56,650 bases of DNA from Secundilactobacillus malefermentans DSM 5705 = KCTC 3548 (lineage in GTDB: Bacteria; Bacillota; Bacilli; Lactobacillales; Lactobacillaceae). Both the position numbers and the translations under genes were made by a program. Shown here piece by piece: positions 24,731 through 33,663 of the stretch. Positions within the stretch are counted from its first letter, which is position 1; each line of letters starts with the position of its first letter. The stretch spans positions 1-56,650 of the forward strand of contig NZ_AZGJ01000007.1 in NCBI RefSeq assembly GCF_001436395.1, given 5' to 3'. The notes below the pieces were generated by a model, which worked only from the letters and a program-made list of their open reading frames with translations, had not been told where the DNA came from and searched no databases.

Positions 24731-25714
24731 CTAATCTTCCATCATCGAATTCTTCAAAATGACATAATCCACCGTTCGGATATCAGAGAGCTTACGGCCA
24801 CCTGCATACGAAATGGAAGACTGTAAATCTTCTTGCATTTCATTCAAAGTATCGCTAATTTCACCACGATAGGGAACCAGCATTTGCTTACCTTCAACGT
24901 TACGGTAGGCACCTTTTTGCGTTTCAGAAGCGGAACCCCAATACTGCTTGTAGGCTTTGCCATCAATTTTGATCAATTGACCAGGTGATTCCTGGTGACC
25001 GGCTAACATTGAGCCAATCATGACCATTGAAGCGCCAAATCGGATGGATTTGGCAATGTCGCCGTTGTAACGAAGACCACCGTCAGCAATGATTGGCTTG
25101 GTGGCAGCTTTGCTACATAGACGTAGCGCAGCTAGTTGCCAACCGCCAGTTCCAAAGCCAGTTTTCAGCTTCGTGATGCAGGCTTTACCAGGGCCAATCC
25201 CGACTTTAGTGGCGTCGGCACCGGCGTTTTCCAAGTCGCGGACGGCTTCAGGAGTTCCAACGTTTCCAGCAATGACGAAACTGTCAGGAAGTTCCTGTTT
25301 GATGAGCTGAATCATGTTGATAACGGAAACCGCATGACCATGAGCAATATCAATCGTGATGTATTCCGGCACATCGTTAGCAGCTGCGAGTTCCTTAATG
25401 AACTCAACTTCACCAGCCTTAACACCGACACTGATTGAAGCAAATAGGTCTTGTTCGTGCATCTTTTTGACAAACTCGTGACGTAATTCTGGATTGAAGC
25501 GGTGCATGACGTAGAAATAGTCGTTTTGAGCTAACCAAACGGCAAGTGGTTCGTTAATCACCGTTTCCATGTTTGCGGGAACGACAGGAATTTTAAAGGT
25601 TCTGGGACCAAATTTGATCTCAGTATTGGCGTCGCGCCGGCTTTCCAGCAGTCCCTTGTTAGGGATTAATTGAATATCATCATAATCAAATACGTTCATT
25701 GGATTCATTGGCAT
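24731..25714 (-). CDS. guaC: GMP reductase
   Basis: 327 residues. Converts GMP to IMP with NADPH and ammonia release in purine interconversion. It resembles IMP dehydrogenase without CBS domains; the active-site Cys is in [12 protein letters not shown] and the phosphate-binding segment is [15 protein letters not shown]. It lies 18 bases after purA on the same strand, so IMP made by GuaC can be used by PurA. Start at 25714 is close to GGAGG; the next ATG (25708) is also possible. Confidence 0.95.
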   Translation of the reverse strand: MPMNPMNVFDYDDIQLIPNKGLLESRRDANTEIKFGPRTFKIPVVPANMETVINEPLAVWLAQNDYFYVMHRFNPELRHEFVKKMHEQDLFASISVGVKAGEVEFIKELAAANDVPEYITIDIAHGHAVSVINMIQLIKQELPDSFVIAGNVGTPEAVRDLENAGADATKVGIGPGKACITKLKTGFGTGGWQLAALRLCSKAATKPIIADGGLRYNGDIAKSIRFGASMVMIGSMLAGHQESPGQLIKIDGKAYKQYWGSASETQKGAYRNVEGKQMLVPYRGEISDTLNEMQEDLQSSISYAGGRKLSDIRTVDYVILKNSMMED

Positions 25715-25732
25715 ATTGCCTCCGTTACTTCT

Positions 25733-27028
25733 TTATAGTTCGCTCTTAGTCCAAACGTCCTTTACGACGTTGGTCTGGTTACGATCGGGTCCGACTGAGA
25801 ATGTGGCAATCTTAGCGCCAACCAATTCTGACAAACGCATCAGGTAAAGGCGGGCATTGATTGGTAAATCGGCCAACGATTTGGCGCCGGTAATGTCTTC
25901 GTCCCAGCCAGGAAGGGTTTCGTAAACAGGTGTTGCATTATTTAAATCAGTTAAGCTTGCGGGATAATTTTCAATAGTTTTGCCATTAAGTTCGTAGCTG
26001 GTCGCAACTTTTAGCTCTTTGATGCCGGTTAAAACGTCTAAACAGTTGACTGACAGGTAAGTGAGACCAGAGGCACGAACGGCATGGCGCATCACAACAC
26101 TGTCAAACCAGCCAATTCGGCGGGGACGATGAGTGACCGTTCCATATTCATGGGCAGTTTCCCGAATAAAGTCCCCAGTTTCATCAAATAGTTCCGTTGG
26201 GAAAGGACCGTCACCCACTCGTGATGTGTAGGCCTTGCAGACGCCAACGACTTCGTTAATCTTTGTTGGACCAACGCCGGTTCCAGTAGTCGCACCACCG
26301 GCAACGGGATTGGAAGAGGTAACGAATGGATAAGTTCCGTGATCCAAATCAAGCATGATTCCTTGTGCACCTTCGAATAGAACGTGTTGTCCCTTGTCGA
26401 GCGCATCATTGATGATGACTGATGTATCAGCAACGTATTGCTTAATTTGCTGGCCATAGGCGTAGGTTTCTTCAAACATTTTGTCGAAATCCATTGGCTC
26501 ATGGTCGTAAAGCTTCGTAATCATTTTATTTTTAAGTTCGAGATTTTGACGAAGCTTGGTTTCAAAGACGTCCTTTTCAAGAAGGTCCGCCACGCGAATC
26601 CCAATTCGTTCGGCCTTATCCATGTAGGCAGGACCGATCCCGTTTTTAGTTGTGCCAATTTTATTTGCTTTTGTTTTTTCCTGTAACTCATCAATTAAAA
26701 CATGGTAGGGCAATAAAACTTGTGCCCGATCCGAAATTCGGAGGTTATCGGTAGAAACGCCTTTGTCGTGAAGCCCCTTTAGTTCAGTGACTAAAGCTTC
26801 CGGATTTAAGACGACTCCGTTACCGATGACGCTGAGTTTATCGGAGAAGAAAATTCCAGATGGAATCAACTGAAGCTTAAAAGTTTCACCATTAAAGACG
26901 ATGGTGTGACCGGCATTGTTGCCACCCGCATAACGAGCAACCACATCCGCTTTCTGACTGAGAAAATCGGTAATTTTACCTTTTCCCTCGTCACCCCATT
27001 GACTACCAACAACTACAACTGAAGACAT
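25733..27028 (-). CDS. purA: Adenylosuccinate synthase
   Basis: 431 residues. GTP-dependent ligation of aspartate to IMP, the first step to AMP. Signature motifs are present: WGDEGKGK near the N-terminus, GNNAGHT, and the loop [12 protein letters not shown]. First gene of a purA-guaC unit, divergent from purB. The promoter (27111-27083, minus strand) contains a PurBox-like sequence in its spacer. Confidence 0.97.
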   Translation of the reverse strand: MSSVVVVGSQWGDEGKGKITDFLSQKADVVARYAGGNNAGHTIVFNGETFKLQLIPSGIFFSDKLSVIGNGVVLNPEALVTELKGLHDKGVSTDNLRISDRAQVLLPYHVLIDELQEKTKANKIGTTKNGIGPAYMDKAERIGIRVADLLEKDVFETKLRQNLELKNKMITKLYDHEPMDFDKMFEETYAYGQQIKQYVADTSVIINDALDKGQHVLFEGAQGIMLDLDHGTYPFVTSSNPVAGGATTGTGVGPTKINEVVGVCKAYTSRVGDGPFPTELFDETGDFIRETAHEYGTVTHRPRRIGWFDSVVMRHAVRASGLTYLSVNCLDVLTGIKELKVATSYELNGKTIENYPASLTDLNNATPVYETLPGWDEDITGAKSLADLPINARLYLMRLSELVGAKIATFSVGPDRNQTNVVKDVWTKSEL

Positions 27029-27058
27029 ATAAACACCTCATCGGATAGATTAGTTGAT

Positions 27059-27111
27059 AAACACGAACAATCAACAAGGTATATGTTACCAAGTTCGGAA
27101 AAATAAGTCAA
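27059..27111 (-). promoter_or_regulatory. purA promoter with paired PurBox-like sites
   Basis: On the minus strand TTGACT (27111-27106), 17-base spacer, TAACAT (27088-27083). The spacer holds TTTTTCCGAACTT, which fits the PurR box AWWWCCGAACWWT. An opposed second copy, AAACACGAACAAT, lies at 27059-27071, giving CGAAC and GTTCG facing each other 24 bases apart. A third CGAAC lies at 27218-27222 just before purB. Confidence 0.72.
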
Positions 27112-27238
27112 GCGCTCGACCGATTCTCTTTAAATAAGAGACAATTTACGTACTACCTCTATGTATAACTGGCTAGATATGATAAACTATTGAAAGTGTG
27201 CTTAAACCAATAAAACACGAACGAAGTGGGGGATTTGT

Positions 27239-28537
27239 ATGTTAGAACGTTATACACGACCGGAAATGGGTCATATTTGGTCCAAACAAAACCAATACCA
27301 AACCTGGCTCCAAGTTGAAATTGCAATTGACGAAGCTTGGGCAAAATTGGGAGAAATTCCCGAAGCTGATGTTGCTAAGATTCGCGAAAACGCGAAAGTT
27401 GATGCCAAACGAGTGGATGAAATTGAAGCCGTGACGCATCATGATGTCGTCGCCTTCACGCGCGCCGTTTCTGAATCATTAGGTGATGAACGAAAGTGGG
27501 TCCATTACGGTGTCACAAGTACCGACGTGGTAGATACCGCGCAGGGAGTTCGTTTGAAACAGGCAAACGAAATTCTCCGTGCAGACCTGAATCATTTTAT
27601 AGAAGTTATTGCCAAACAGGCCCGTCAATATAAAGACACGGTCATGATTGGTCGAACGCATGGTGTCCAGGCCGAACCAACAACCTTTGGCCTCAAACTG
27701 GCGCGTTGGTATTCCGAAATGAAGCGTAATATAACGCGCTTCAATTTGGTGGCTGACGAAGTGGAATCTGGTAAAATTAGCGGCGCCGTTGGAACCTTTG
27801 CCAACGTGCCACCGTACGTTGAAGAATATACGTGTGAACGATTGGGAATTCGGGCCCAGGAGATTACGAGTCAAGTTCTGCCACGGGATTTAATTGCCAA
27901 TTACATTGCAACCTTGGCGTTGATCGCCACGAGCATTGAATCATTTGCGACTGAAATAAGAAGTTTACAGCGTTCTGAAATTCACGAAGTTGAGGAACAT
28001 TTTAGCAAGGGTCAAAAGGGATCATCAGCCATGCCGCATAAACGGAATCCAATTGGTTCCGAAAATATGACGGGTTTGGCACGGGTGATTCGGGGCCACG
28101 TTCAAACCGCCTACGAAGACGTGACGCTTTGGCACGAACGAGATATTTCTCATTCATCAGCGGAACGAATTATTTTGCCGGATACGACAATTTTGCTGGA
28201 TTACATGTTGCACCGATTTAGCAATATTCTAGAAAACCTGACCGTCTTTCCAAAACGAATGCTGAAAAATATGGACCTAACGTATGGCCTGATTTACAGT
28301 CAGCGTGTGCTGTTGAAGTTAATTGATACTGGCTTATCACGCGAAACGGCGTACGACTTGGTTCAGCCCTTGACCGCAAAGTCGTGGGATGAGGAGCTAC
28401 AATTCAAACCGCTAGTCGAGGCAGATCCGGTCATTCAGCAGCATTTGAATCAGGCTGAAATCGATGATGCCTTTGATTACCACTACCATTTGAAACGTAT
28501 CGATGAAATATTTGAACGAGTAGGTTTAACGAAATAG
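27239..28537 (+). CDS. purB: Adenylosuccinate lyase
   Basis: 432 residues. Splits adenylosuccinate to AMP and fumarate and also acts on SAICAR in de novo synthesis. The fumarase/aspartase superfamily signature [15 protein letters not shown] is intact, as are the His-containing THHDVVAF and TSTDVVDT motifs. Divergent from purA with 210 bases between, including PurBox-like motifs. The ATG follows GTGGGGGA. Confidence 0.97.
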   Translation: MLERYTRPEMGHIWSKQNQYQTWLQVEIAIDEAWAKLGEIPEADVAKIRENAKVDAKRVDEIEAVTHHDVVAFTRAVSESLGDERKWVHYGVTSTDVVDTAQGVRLKQANEILRADLNHFIEVIAKQARQYKDTVMIGRTHGVQAEPTTFGLKLARWYSEMKRNITRFNLVADEVESGKISGAVGTFANVPPYVEEYTCERLGIRAQEITSQVLPRDLIANYIATLALIATSIESFATEIRSLQRSEIHEVEEHFSKGQKGSSAMPHKRNPIGSENMTGLARVIRGHVQTAYEDVTLWHERDISHSSAERIILPDTTILLDYMLHRFSNILENLTVFPKRMLKNMDLTYGLIYSQRVLLKLIDTGLSRETAYDLVQPLTAKSWDEELQFKPLVEADPVIQQHLNQAEIDDAFDYHYHLKRIDEIFERVGLTK

Positions 28538-28545
28538 GACAAAAG

Positions 28546-28588
28546 AAAAACCGTCAACATCCAGGGGAGTAGATGTTGGCGGTTTTTT
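28546..28588 (+). terminator. Terminator of purB
   Basis: AAAACCGTCAACAT and ATGTTGGCGGTTTT arms around a 12-base loop, then T tract. Confidence 0.9.
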
Positions 28589-28680
28589 CGAGGAGTGCAT
28601 TATGTTTTGGGGGAAACATAATTATGAAACATAATATCCGCTATAGGGGGATAACGAATATATTTAAGGGGAGGGTAAAC

Positions 28681-28719
28681 ATGATTGAAAACAATCGTGC
28701 TTACGAAGCATCAATCTAG
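28681..28719 (+). CDS. Candidate 12-residue ORF in the gap after purB
   Basis: ATG at 28681 preceded by AAGGGGAGGGTAAAC, a strong ribosome binding site. Reads MIENNRAYEASI before TAG. A second ORF with its own site begins 17 bases later. No family recognised; may be a remnant. Confidence 0.25.
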   Translation: MIENNRAYEASI

Positions 28720-28735
28720 CAGGGGAACTAAATTG

Positions 28736-28855
28736 ATGTTGTATAAGGGAAGCAAAGGATTATTTCTTTGCTATGATATAAATATAACTGATAAATGTGG
28801 CGCAATTGTGATGAAAAATAGTTACTTTTGTGAAGTTGAAGTAAAGCGAAAGTAA
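28736..28855 (+). CDS. Candidate 39-residue small protein
   Basis: ATG at 28736, nine bases after AGGGGA. The product begins MLYKGSKGLFLCYDI and ends FCEVEVKRK; it has three Cys and a basic tail. The 448-base gap between purB and the hydrolase gene otherwise holds only terminators and short AT-rich sequence. It could be a small protein or a fragment of a decayed gene; I recognise no homologue. Confidence 0.35.
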   Translation: MLYKGSKGLFLCYDINITDKCGAIVMKNSYFCEVEVKRK

Positions 28856-28907
28856 AAGCTGGTAATGAAGATGCCAAATTTAAGGTTGGTTTAATCAAAC
28901 AGTTGTC

Positions 28908-28945
28908 AAAAAAGGAGCTCAGACAAAAATTTTGCCTGGGCTCTT
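28908..28945 (-). terminator. Terminator of the hydrolase/phosphatase unit
   Basis: On the minus strand GAGCCCAGGCAAAA and TTTTGTCTGAGCTC pair, followed by CTTTTTT. Confidence 0.85.
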
Positions 28946-28985
28946 CCTATTTGTCTATTAATTTTTCTAATCGGGCTCCGAAAAC

Positions 28986-29918
28986 CTACCGCAGATACGT
29001 CTTCAAAAATTCAGTCACCCGATGTTGATAGCGTTCTGGCGACTTCCAGAAGCTCTCCGCATGCGACGCACCCTTCACAATCCAAAGTTGCTTGGGAGCC
29101 TTCGTTGCCTCATAGTTCTCATACGCCATTTCAACTGGGACATAAATATCTTGGGCACCATGAATGAACAGAATGGGTAGCTTATTCTTTTCAAGCTGCT
29201 CTTTTGACGAAACATCGCCCAAATAGTAGCCGAGTCGAGTCCGGTTAATCGTGCTTACCAACGGCTCAAACGGATACTTAGGCAGGTGAAACTGCTCCTT
29301 TAACAGGTAAACAAGTTCCTCCTCAATGCTGGAATAGCCACAATCGGCAATAATCGCCTTGACCTGCTTGGGTAAGTTTTCGCCCGATAGCATTTCCATC
29401 GTGGCCCCGCCCATGCTGACACCAAATAGGAGCACCTTGGCAGATTCGCCATCCCGTTTGATCACCGAGTTAATCCAGTTGATGTAATCCAACCGATCGA
29501 GCCAGCCAAAGCTGATGTATTTACCGGCGCTATCGCCATGGGCCCGGTCATCCGGCAACAGGACGTTGAATCCCATGTCGTAGTACATTTTGGCAAAGTT
29601 GGCCATGGTTTCCCGATTCCCTTTGTATCCATGGGAAATGATGACCGTCTTCAAGGACTTTTTGGCAGCGGGGATGTAGGTTGCGACCATCCGGTTACTG
29701 GAATCCATTTCGTGCAGGTACCAAGTTTCTGATGGAATCTGATTGTACCATTTGACGTAAGCGTAGTATTGGTCTGCGTATTTTTGCTTGTCGGCAGAAG
29801 TTTCGGGAACGTAGTCGACCCGTTTGAATGCGTAGTTAAAGAGTCGGTGGCTAAAAGCGAGCGCACCGATTGATGCTAAAGCAAGTGGTGCAGTTAATTT
29901 TAAGAAACGGTGAGTCAT
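28986..29918 (-). CDS. Alpha/beta hydrolase, membrane-anchored
   Basis: 310 residues. The N-terminal segment (about 9-24, LTAPLALASIGALAF) is a signal or anchor, so the enzyme probably faces outward. Hydrolase landmarks: oxyanion HGYKGN, nucleophile Ser in LFGVSMGGAT, Asp in IHGAQDIYVP and His in KGASHAES. This group is often annotated as BAAT/dipeptidyl-peptidase-like; the substrate is unknown. It follows the tyrosine phosphatase gene by nine bases in the same unit. Confidence 0.88.
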   Translation of the reverse strand: MTHRFLKLTAPLALASIGALAFSHRLFNYAFKRVDYVPETSADKQKYADQYYAYVKWYNQIPSETWYLHEMDSSNRMVATYIPAAKKSLKTVIISHGYKGNRETMANFAKMYYDMGFNVLLPDDRAHGDSAGKYISFGWLDRLDYINWINSVIKRDGESAKVLLFGVSMGGATMEMLSGENLPKQVKAIIADCGYSSIEEELVYLLKEQFHLPKYPFEPLVSTINRTRLGYYLGDVSSKEQLEKNKLPILFIHGAQDIYVPVEMAYENYEATKAPKQLWIVKGASHAESFWKSPERYQHRVTEFLKTYLR

Positions 29919-29927
29919 TTAATCATC

Positions 29928-30719
29928 TCAATCTAAGTATAGTTTTTTCAATTCGTTGATTTCGTTGTCGTGTAACTTCAAGACGCTGTGCAAATAGTTC
30001 GTCATTCCGCCATAATCCTTGTCGATAATGCCGGTTGCCTTGTTATAGTAGTCATCTGAAACGGTAAAGAGGGCGTGCATGGATTCCATAAAGTTATCGT
30101 TCATGCCCATGTTGCGAGATTTTGTCAAAATGGATTCCACCAAATCGGCAGCTGCTTCGTTCGTATAAAGGTAGTCATTTCTAATTTGCGCCTGTTCGAC
30201 ACCAAGGGCATTGAGGAGGAAAACGGCGCCCATCCCAGTTCGATCCTTGCCGGCCGTACAATGGAAAAGCAATGATTTATTCTCATCGCCGTTGTCCAAG
30301 AGCATATCAAAAAACTCACGGTATGATTGCTGCGCTTCGTTACTGATGACCATCATTTTGTAGGCCTCAAGCATTTGATTTTTACCGGTATTGGCATCTC
30401 CAGAGAGCATTGCTTTCCGTTCTTCAGGTGACTGCGTACTGTCCGTCATATCTTCCGCAAACACTGGTAAACTTGTATAGGTCGCTCCGGTGGGAAGCCG
30501 ATCCGGTTCGGATTTGATTTCTGCTTTTGATCGAAAATCCACGTCGTAGCGCACGTTGTAGGCATCCAACTGTGATAAATCAGAGGAATCTAATTCTGCG
30601 AGCTTACCAGTTCGTAAAATCCGGTGCCACTTGACTGTCTTACCATCGGTCGTCTTGTAACCCCCGAGATCACGGAAGTTATAGCCACCATTCATGTTGA
30701 GTAACCGCTGATTCGTCAT
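29928..30719 (-). CDS. Protein tyrosine phosphatase, PTP/dual-specificity type
   Basis: 263 residues. The P-loop HCTAGKDRTG (Cys nucleophile and Arg) is complete, and the N-terminus (NMNGGYNFRDLGGYKT) is the signature of the Listeria LipA/Mycobacterium PtpB-like family. It may remove phosphate from tyrosine, serine or phosphoinositides. It is the first gene of the two-gene unit with the alpha/beta hydrolase. Confidence 0.92.
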   Translation of the reverse strand: MTNQRLLNMNGGYNFRDLGGYKTTDGKTVKWHRILRTGKLAELDSSDLSQLDAYNVRYDVDFRSKAEIKSEPDRLPTGATYTSLPVFAEDMTDSTQSPEERKAMLSGDANTGKNQMLEAYKMMVISNEAQQSYREFFDMLLDNGDENKSLLFHCTAGKDRTGMGAVFLLNALGVEQAQIRNDYLYTNEAAADLVESILTKSRNMGMNDNFMESMHALFTVSDDYYNKATGIIDKDYGGMTNYLHSVLKLHDNEINELKKLYLD

Positions 30720-30814
30720 TAAATTTACCTCACTTTTTTAGATGCTTAGTTATTAGAATTTTAACACAAACCTTTGAATAGGTGGCTGGTCGTTCTCGGG
30801 TTATAATGAAGAGT

Positions 30815-30918
30815 GTGAGCTTCAGCGGTTACTTTTGAGTATTAACGAAACCTATCTGGAGCGGAACTTGTTTCGCGTGATAGGGACGTTAGACGGAAAA
30901 AGTAGGTGAAGCAAGCAC
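30815..30918. repeat. Structured intergenic element, family R2
   Basis: Outer arms GTG-GCTTCA and TGAAGC--GCAC, then CCTATC/GATAGG (30851/30879) and GCGGAAC/GTTTCGC (30861/30870). The same architecture with other bases in the arms occurs at 41105-41198. It follows a TATAAT at 30802-30807 and so lies in the leader of the next gene. Confidence 0.75.
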
Positions 30919-30969
30919 GTTTAGAAGCGTGTGAAAACAAACGGTTATTTTAAATTTGGAGGTGTCCGC

Positions 30970-31845
30970 ATGAGCATTCGCGGCAATTGGCTACTTTACA
31001 AAACGAAACGAGAACCTATGAAACGCGGTGTCGCCAAAAGTTTCCAGAGTCCTAATCGACGGGAAGATGAATTGGCGCCCGCTAAATTTGATGGCGACTT
31101 AATCGTTAAGGAAGAACCAGTTGAAACGGGGCGTCTAGTGACCGTTTCAACTAAAACACCGACAACGGCGCACCTCATTTTTCTCCACGGCGGCGCCTTT
31201 ACCGTTCGGGGAACTGAAAGTCATCGCCAACTGATTGAATTAATTGTCAAACAAACCAATGCTAAGGTGACCTACTTTGATTTTCCACTGGCACCGGAAC
31301 ATACGGCCCAAGAAACGGTCGCGTTCACGTTTGATGCTTATTTGAAATTAATTGTGGAGAATCCGGCCGACCGGTTCGTGTTGTGGGGTGATTCTGCTGG
31401 CGCCGGATTGGCACTCGTTTTACTGGCAAAATTACGCGATCAACAGGAGGTATTACCATCTACCACCTTACTCATTTCGCCGTGGGTCGATCTGCAAATG
31501 GCTAATCCAGAATTAGATGGATTAGCCCCACACGACCCTGAATTACCGATTGACGCGTTACGAAAGAGTGCCCAGCAATATGCGGGTCATTTAGCATTGA
31601 CTGATCCAACTGTCAGCCCACTCTATGCGGATTTAACGAACTTAGGACCCATTGATATTTACTATGGCGACACGGAGTTACTAGTTCCGGACACAAAAAA
31701 ACTGATTGATAAGATGCATCAATCAGCCGGAACAACGGTGCGAAGCTATGAACTTAAGAACATGATGCACGATTACGTTTTATGGACAAAATTGCCCGAA
31801 ACCAAACGAACCTTGGCCAAATTAAGAAGCTTACTTGTCGATTAA
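30970..31845 (+). CDS. Alpha/beta hydrolase, hormone-sensitive-lipase-like esterase
   Basis: About 291 residues. Shows the HGG oxyanion motif (IFLHGGAFTV), GDSAG nucleophile box (LWGDSAGAGLAL), Asp in YYGDTELLVPD and His in MMHDYVLW, all typical of HSL-type carboxylesterases. ATG 30970 follows GGAGG by seven bases. Its last bases overlap the stop of the convergent membrane protein gene, with no room for a separate terminator. Confidence 0.9.
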   Translation: MSIRGNWLLYKTKREPMKRGVAKSFQSPNRREDELAPAKFDGDLIVKEEPVETGRLVTVSTKTPTTAHLIFLHGGAFTVRGTESHRQLIELIVKQTNAKVTYFDFPLAPEHTAQETVAFTFDAYLKLIVENPADRFVLWGDSAGAGLALVLLAKLRDQQEVLPSTTLLISPWVDLQMANPELDGLAPHDPELPIDALRKSAQQYAGHLALTDPTVSPLYADLTNLGPIDIYYGDTELLVPDTKKLIDKMHQSAGTTVRSYELKNMMHDYVLWTKLPETKRTLAKLRSLLVD

Positions 31846-32501
31846 CCGAAATTAATGTGGTGTTTCAGCTTTGGAAAGACGTGAACGTCCGACCACTGCA
31901 TCACCACACCCTGAGTCACCAGCGCCCAAATGGTACCAAAACCAATGGCGTGAAGGTGTCCGGTTGCCAGGTAAGACAATAAAATAATTAACAACGGTGG
32001 CGCGTAGCTGATCCATTGGCCCCAAATGGCGGATCCCTTTAAAAATTTAAAGCGCAAAATGTAGGATAAATCATCGTTGGGATGCATTAAAATGTTGCAA
32101 CGTTGGTAAATTGAAACGGCTGCGGCAACGGATAAAAGCCCAATGATATCAACAATCACCCGCATCGGCAGGCTCAAATCTGGTACGCCGATTAAGTTCC
32201 ATAAGTAGGTGAAAAATTCGACTAGGTAACTAAACGGAATGATGTACAGCAGGTTTGAGAAGAATCGCCACCGAGCAAAATGACCGATTAAGAATTGGTT
32301 CATGACCGTGATTGCGAGTCCGTAAATGAACAGGGTGGTCCCCAGTGGCACGTGTATCCAACTGGAAAGGTTAACCCCCGATCCAGTCCACACGGCACTT
32401 CCTAAGTGGGTTGAGATGGTCAGCGCGTTGGCCGCCGAGTTTAGAAAGATTGAAAAAATTAAAAAGTTTCTGCGTTGCTTGAAGTTTTTCATTTTTGCCA
32501 T
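31842..32501 (-). CDS. Membrane protein, YczE/YyaS/YitT-like
   Basis: About 219 residues with five or six hydrophobic segments. The N-terminal SIFLNSAANALTISTHLGSA and later CNILMHPNDDL resemble the YczE/YyaS group, whose function is unknown; this family call is tentative. Start at ATG 32501 after AGAGGGA. Convergent with the esterase gene, four bases overlapping. Confidence 0.7.
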   Translation of the reverse strand: MAKMKNFKQRRNFLIFSIFLNSAANALTISTHLGSAVWTGSGVNLSSWIHVPLGTTLFIYGLAITVMNQFLIGHFARWRFFSNLLYIIPFSYLVEFFTYLWNLIGVPDLSLPMRVIVDIIGLLSVAAAVSIYQRCNILMHPNDDLSYILRFKFLKGSAIWGQWISYAPPLLIILLSYLATGHLHAIGFGTIWALVTQGVVMQWSDVHVFPKLKHHINFG

Positions 32502-32607
32502 TAAATAATTCCCTCTTATTTCAAATTCAAGCAAATGCTAATAAATTAATCATACGATAATAATGGACTGAAAACCAGTCAGACACGCAAATCAAGGAGG
32601 AAATAGG

Positions 32608-33021
32608 ATGCAACTTTACTTTCTTTGTACTGGCAATTCCTGCCGTAGTCAAATGGCGGAAGGGTTCGCCAAGCAAATAATGCCGGCGGACTGGAAAATT
32701 GCGAGTGCGGGTATCGAAACCCACGGGCTGAATGCTCGAACAGTTGCCGTCATGGCCGAAAAGCAAATTGATATTTCGCGAAATGAATCCAAGTTAATTG
32801 ATCACAATTATTTGATGAGCAGCGATTATGTAATCACGCTGTGTGGGGATGCACGCGACCGTTGTCCGGTCACACCACCAAGCATTAAACGATTACACTG
32901 GCCACTACTAGACCCCGCACAGGCCACCGGAACGGACGAAGAAATCATGCTCGTTTTCCGAGATGTGCGCGATGAAATTGAGAATCGGGTGCGTCAACTG
33001 AAGGTTGAATTGACGCAGTAA
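32608..33021 (+). CDS. arsC: Thioredoxin-coupled arsenate reductase family protein
   Basis: 137 residues, low-molecular-weight phosphatase fold. P-loop CTGNSCRS holds the nucleophile Cys and Arg; the second and third redox cysteines stand in TLCGDARDRCP, matching the Cys triad of the thioredoxin-type ArsC. It reduces arsenate to arsenite. No ArsB or ArsR gene is adjacent, so it is a lone copy. ATG after AAGGAGG. Confidence 0.9.
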   Translation: MQLYFLCTGNSCRSQMAEGFAKQIMPADWKIASAGIETHGLNARTVAVMAEKQIDISRNESKLIDHNYLMSSDYVITLCGDARDRCPVTPPSIKRLHWPLLDPAQATGTDEEIMLVFRDVRDEIENRVRQLKVELTQ

Positions 33022-33051
33022 AAGGATCGTGCGAATGCACGGTCCTTTTAT
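33020..33051. terminator. Terminator between arsC and acetyltransferase genes
   Basis: AAAAGGATCGTGC and GCACGGTCCTTTT around a 4-base loop; overlaps the convergent stop codon. Confidence 0.88.
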
Positions 33052-33539
33052 AGTACCTTCACCAAATTATACCAAGTTTCGTCAGCGTGCGTTGAGTCGG
33101 ATACGCCCTCGTTTACGTAACCGTTTCGCTCGTAAAAGGGAATCAAATTTTCCAAACAAGTGAGGGAAATGCCAGTTCGCTGTTGCTGTTTTGCAACGGC
33201 ATCGAGTTCACTCAGAAGTTGACTAGCCACGTGCTGTCCCTGAAAATCAGGCAGAACAACCAGACTCAAAACGGCAATATACGAGTCTTTAGGGTCATTT
33301 GGAACCGTTTGATCAAATAAATCGTCCGCCAGATAACGATTATGGTAGGCGGGGCCAACCACGTAGCCCATTATTTGACCTTGTTCGTTTTTAGCAATGA
33401 TGAAGGTATCGTTGATCAATTTGATTCGTTCCGCCATGCTATCGCGAGTGGCCGCCTCGTCAGGGGTGAAGCCAGATTGTTCAATCCGCATGATTTCGGT
33501 TAAATCGGATGCGTCAGGGTGAGAAAAAGTAATGGACAT
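33048..33539 (-). CDS. GNAT acetyltransferase (arylalkylamine-type)
   Basis: 163 residues. The acetyl-CoA site is VVLPDFQGQHVASQLLSEL, with the conserved tail IPFYERNGYVNEG. It resembles the AANAT-like group, with unknown substrate. Monocistronic; AGGAGG precedes the ATG. Confidence 0.88.
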   Translation of the reverse strand: MSITFSHPDASDLTEIMRIEQSGFTPDEAATRDSMAERIKLINDTFIIAKNEQGQIMGYVVGPAYHNRYLADDLFDQTVPNDPKDSYIAVLSLVVLPDFQGQHVASQLLSELDAVAKQQQRTGISLTCLENLIPFYERNGYVNEGVSDSTHADETWYNLVKVL

Positions 33540-33663
33540 GAATTTGCCTCCTAAGAATATTAAAACCTATTATACCAAAAATAGAAGCAACTAATTTTAC
33601 CGGATTGGCTGCTTCTACTTTACTTTTGGAGTGATTCTTTGAGGGAGGCGAAACCGGAAGGCG

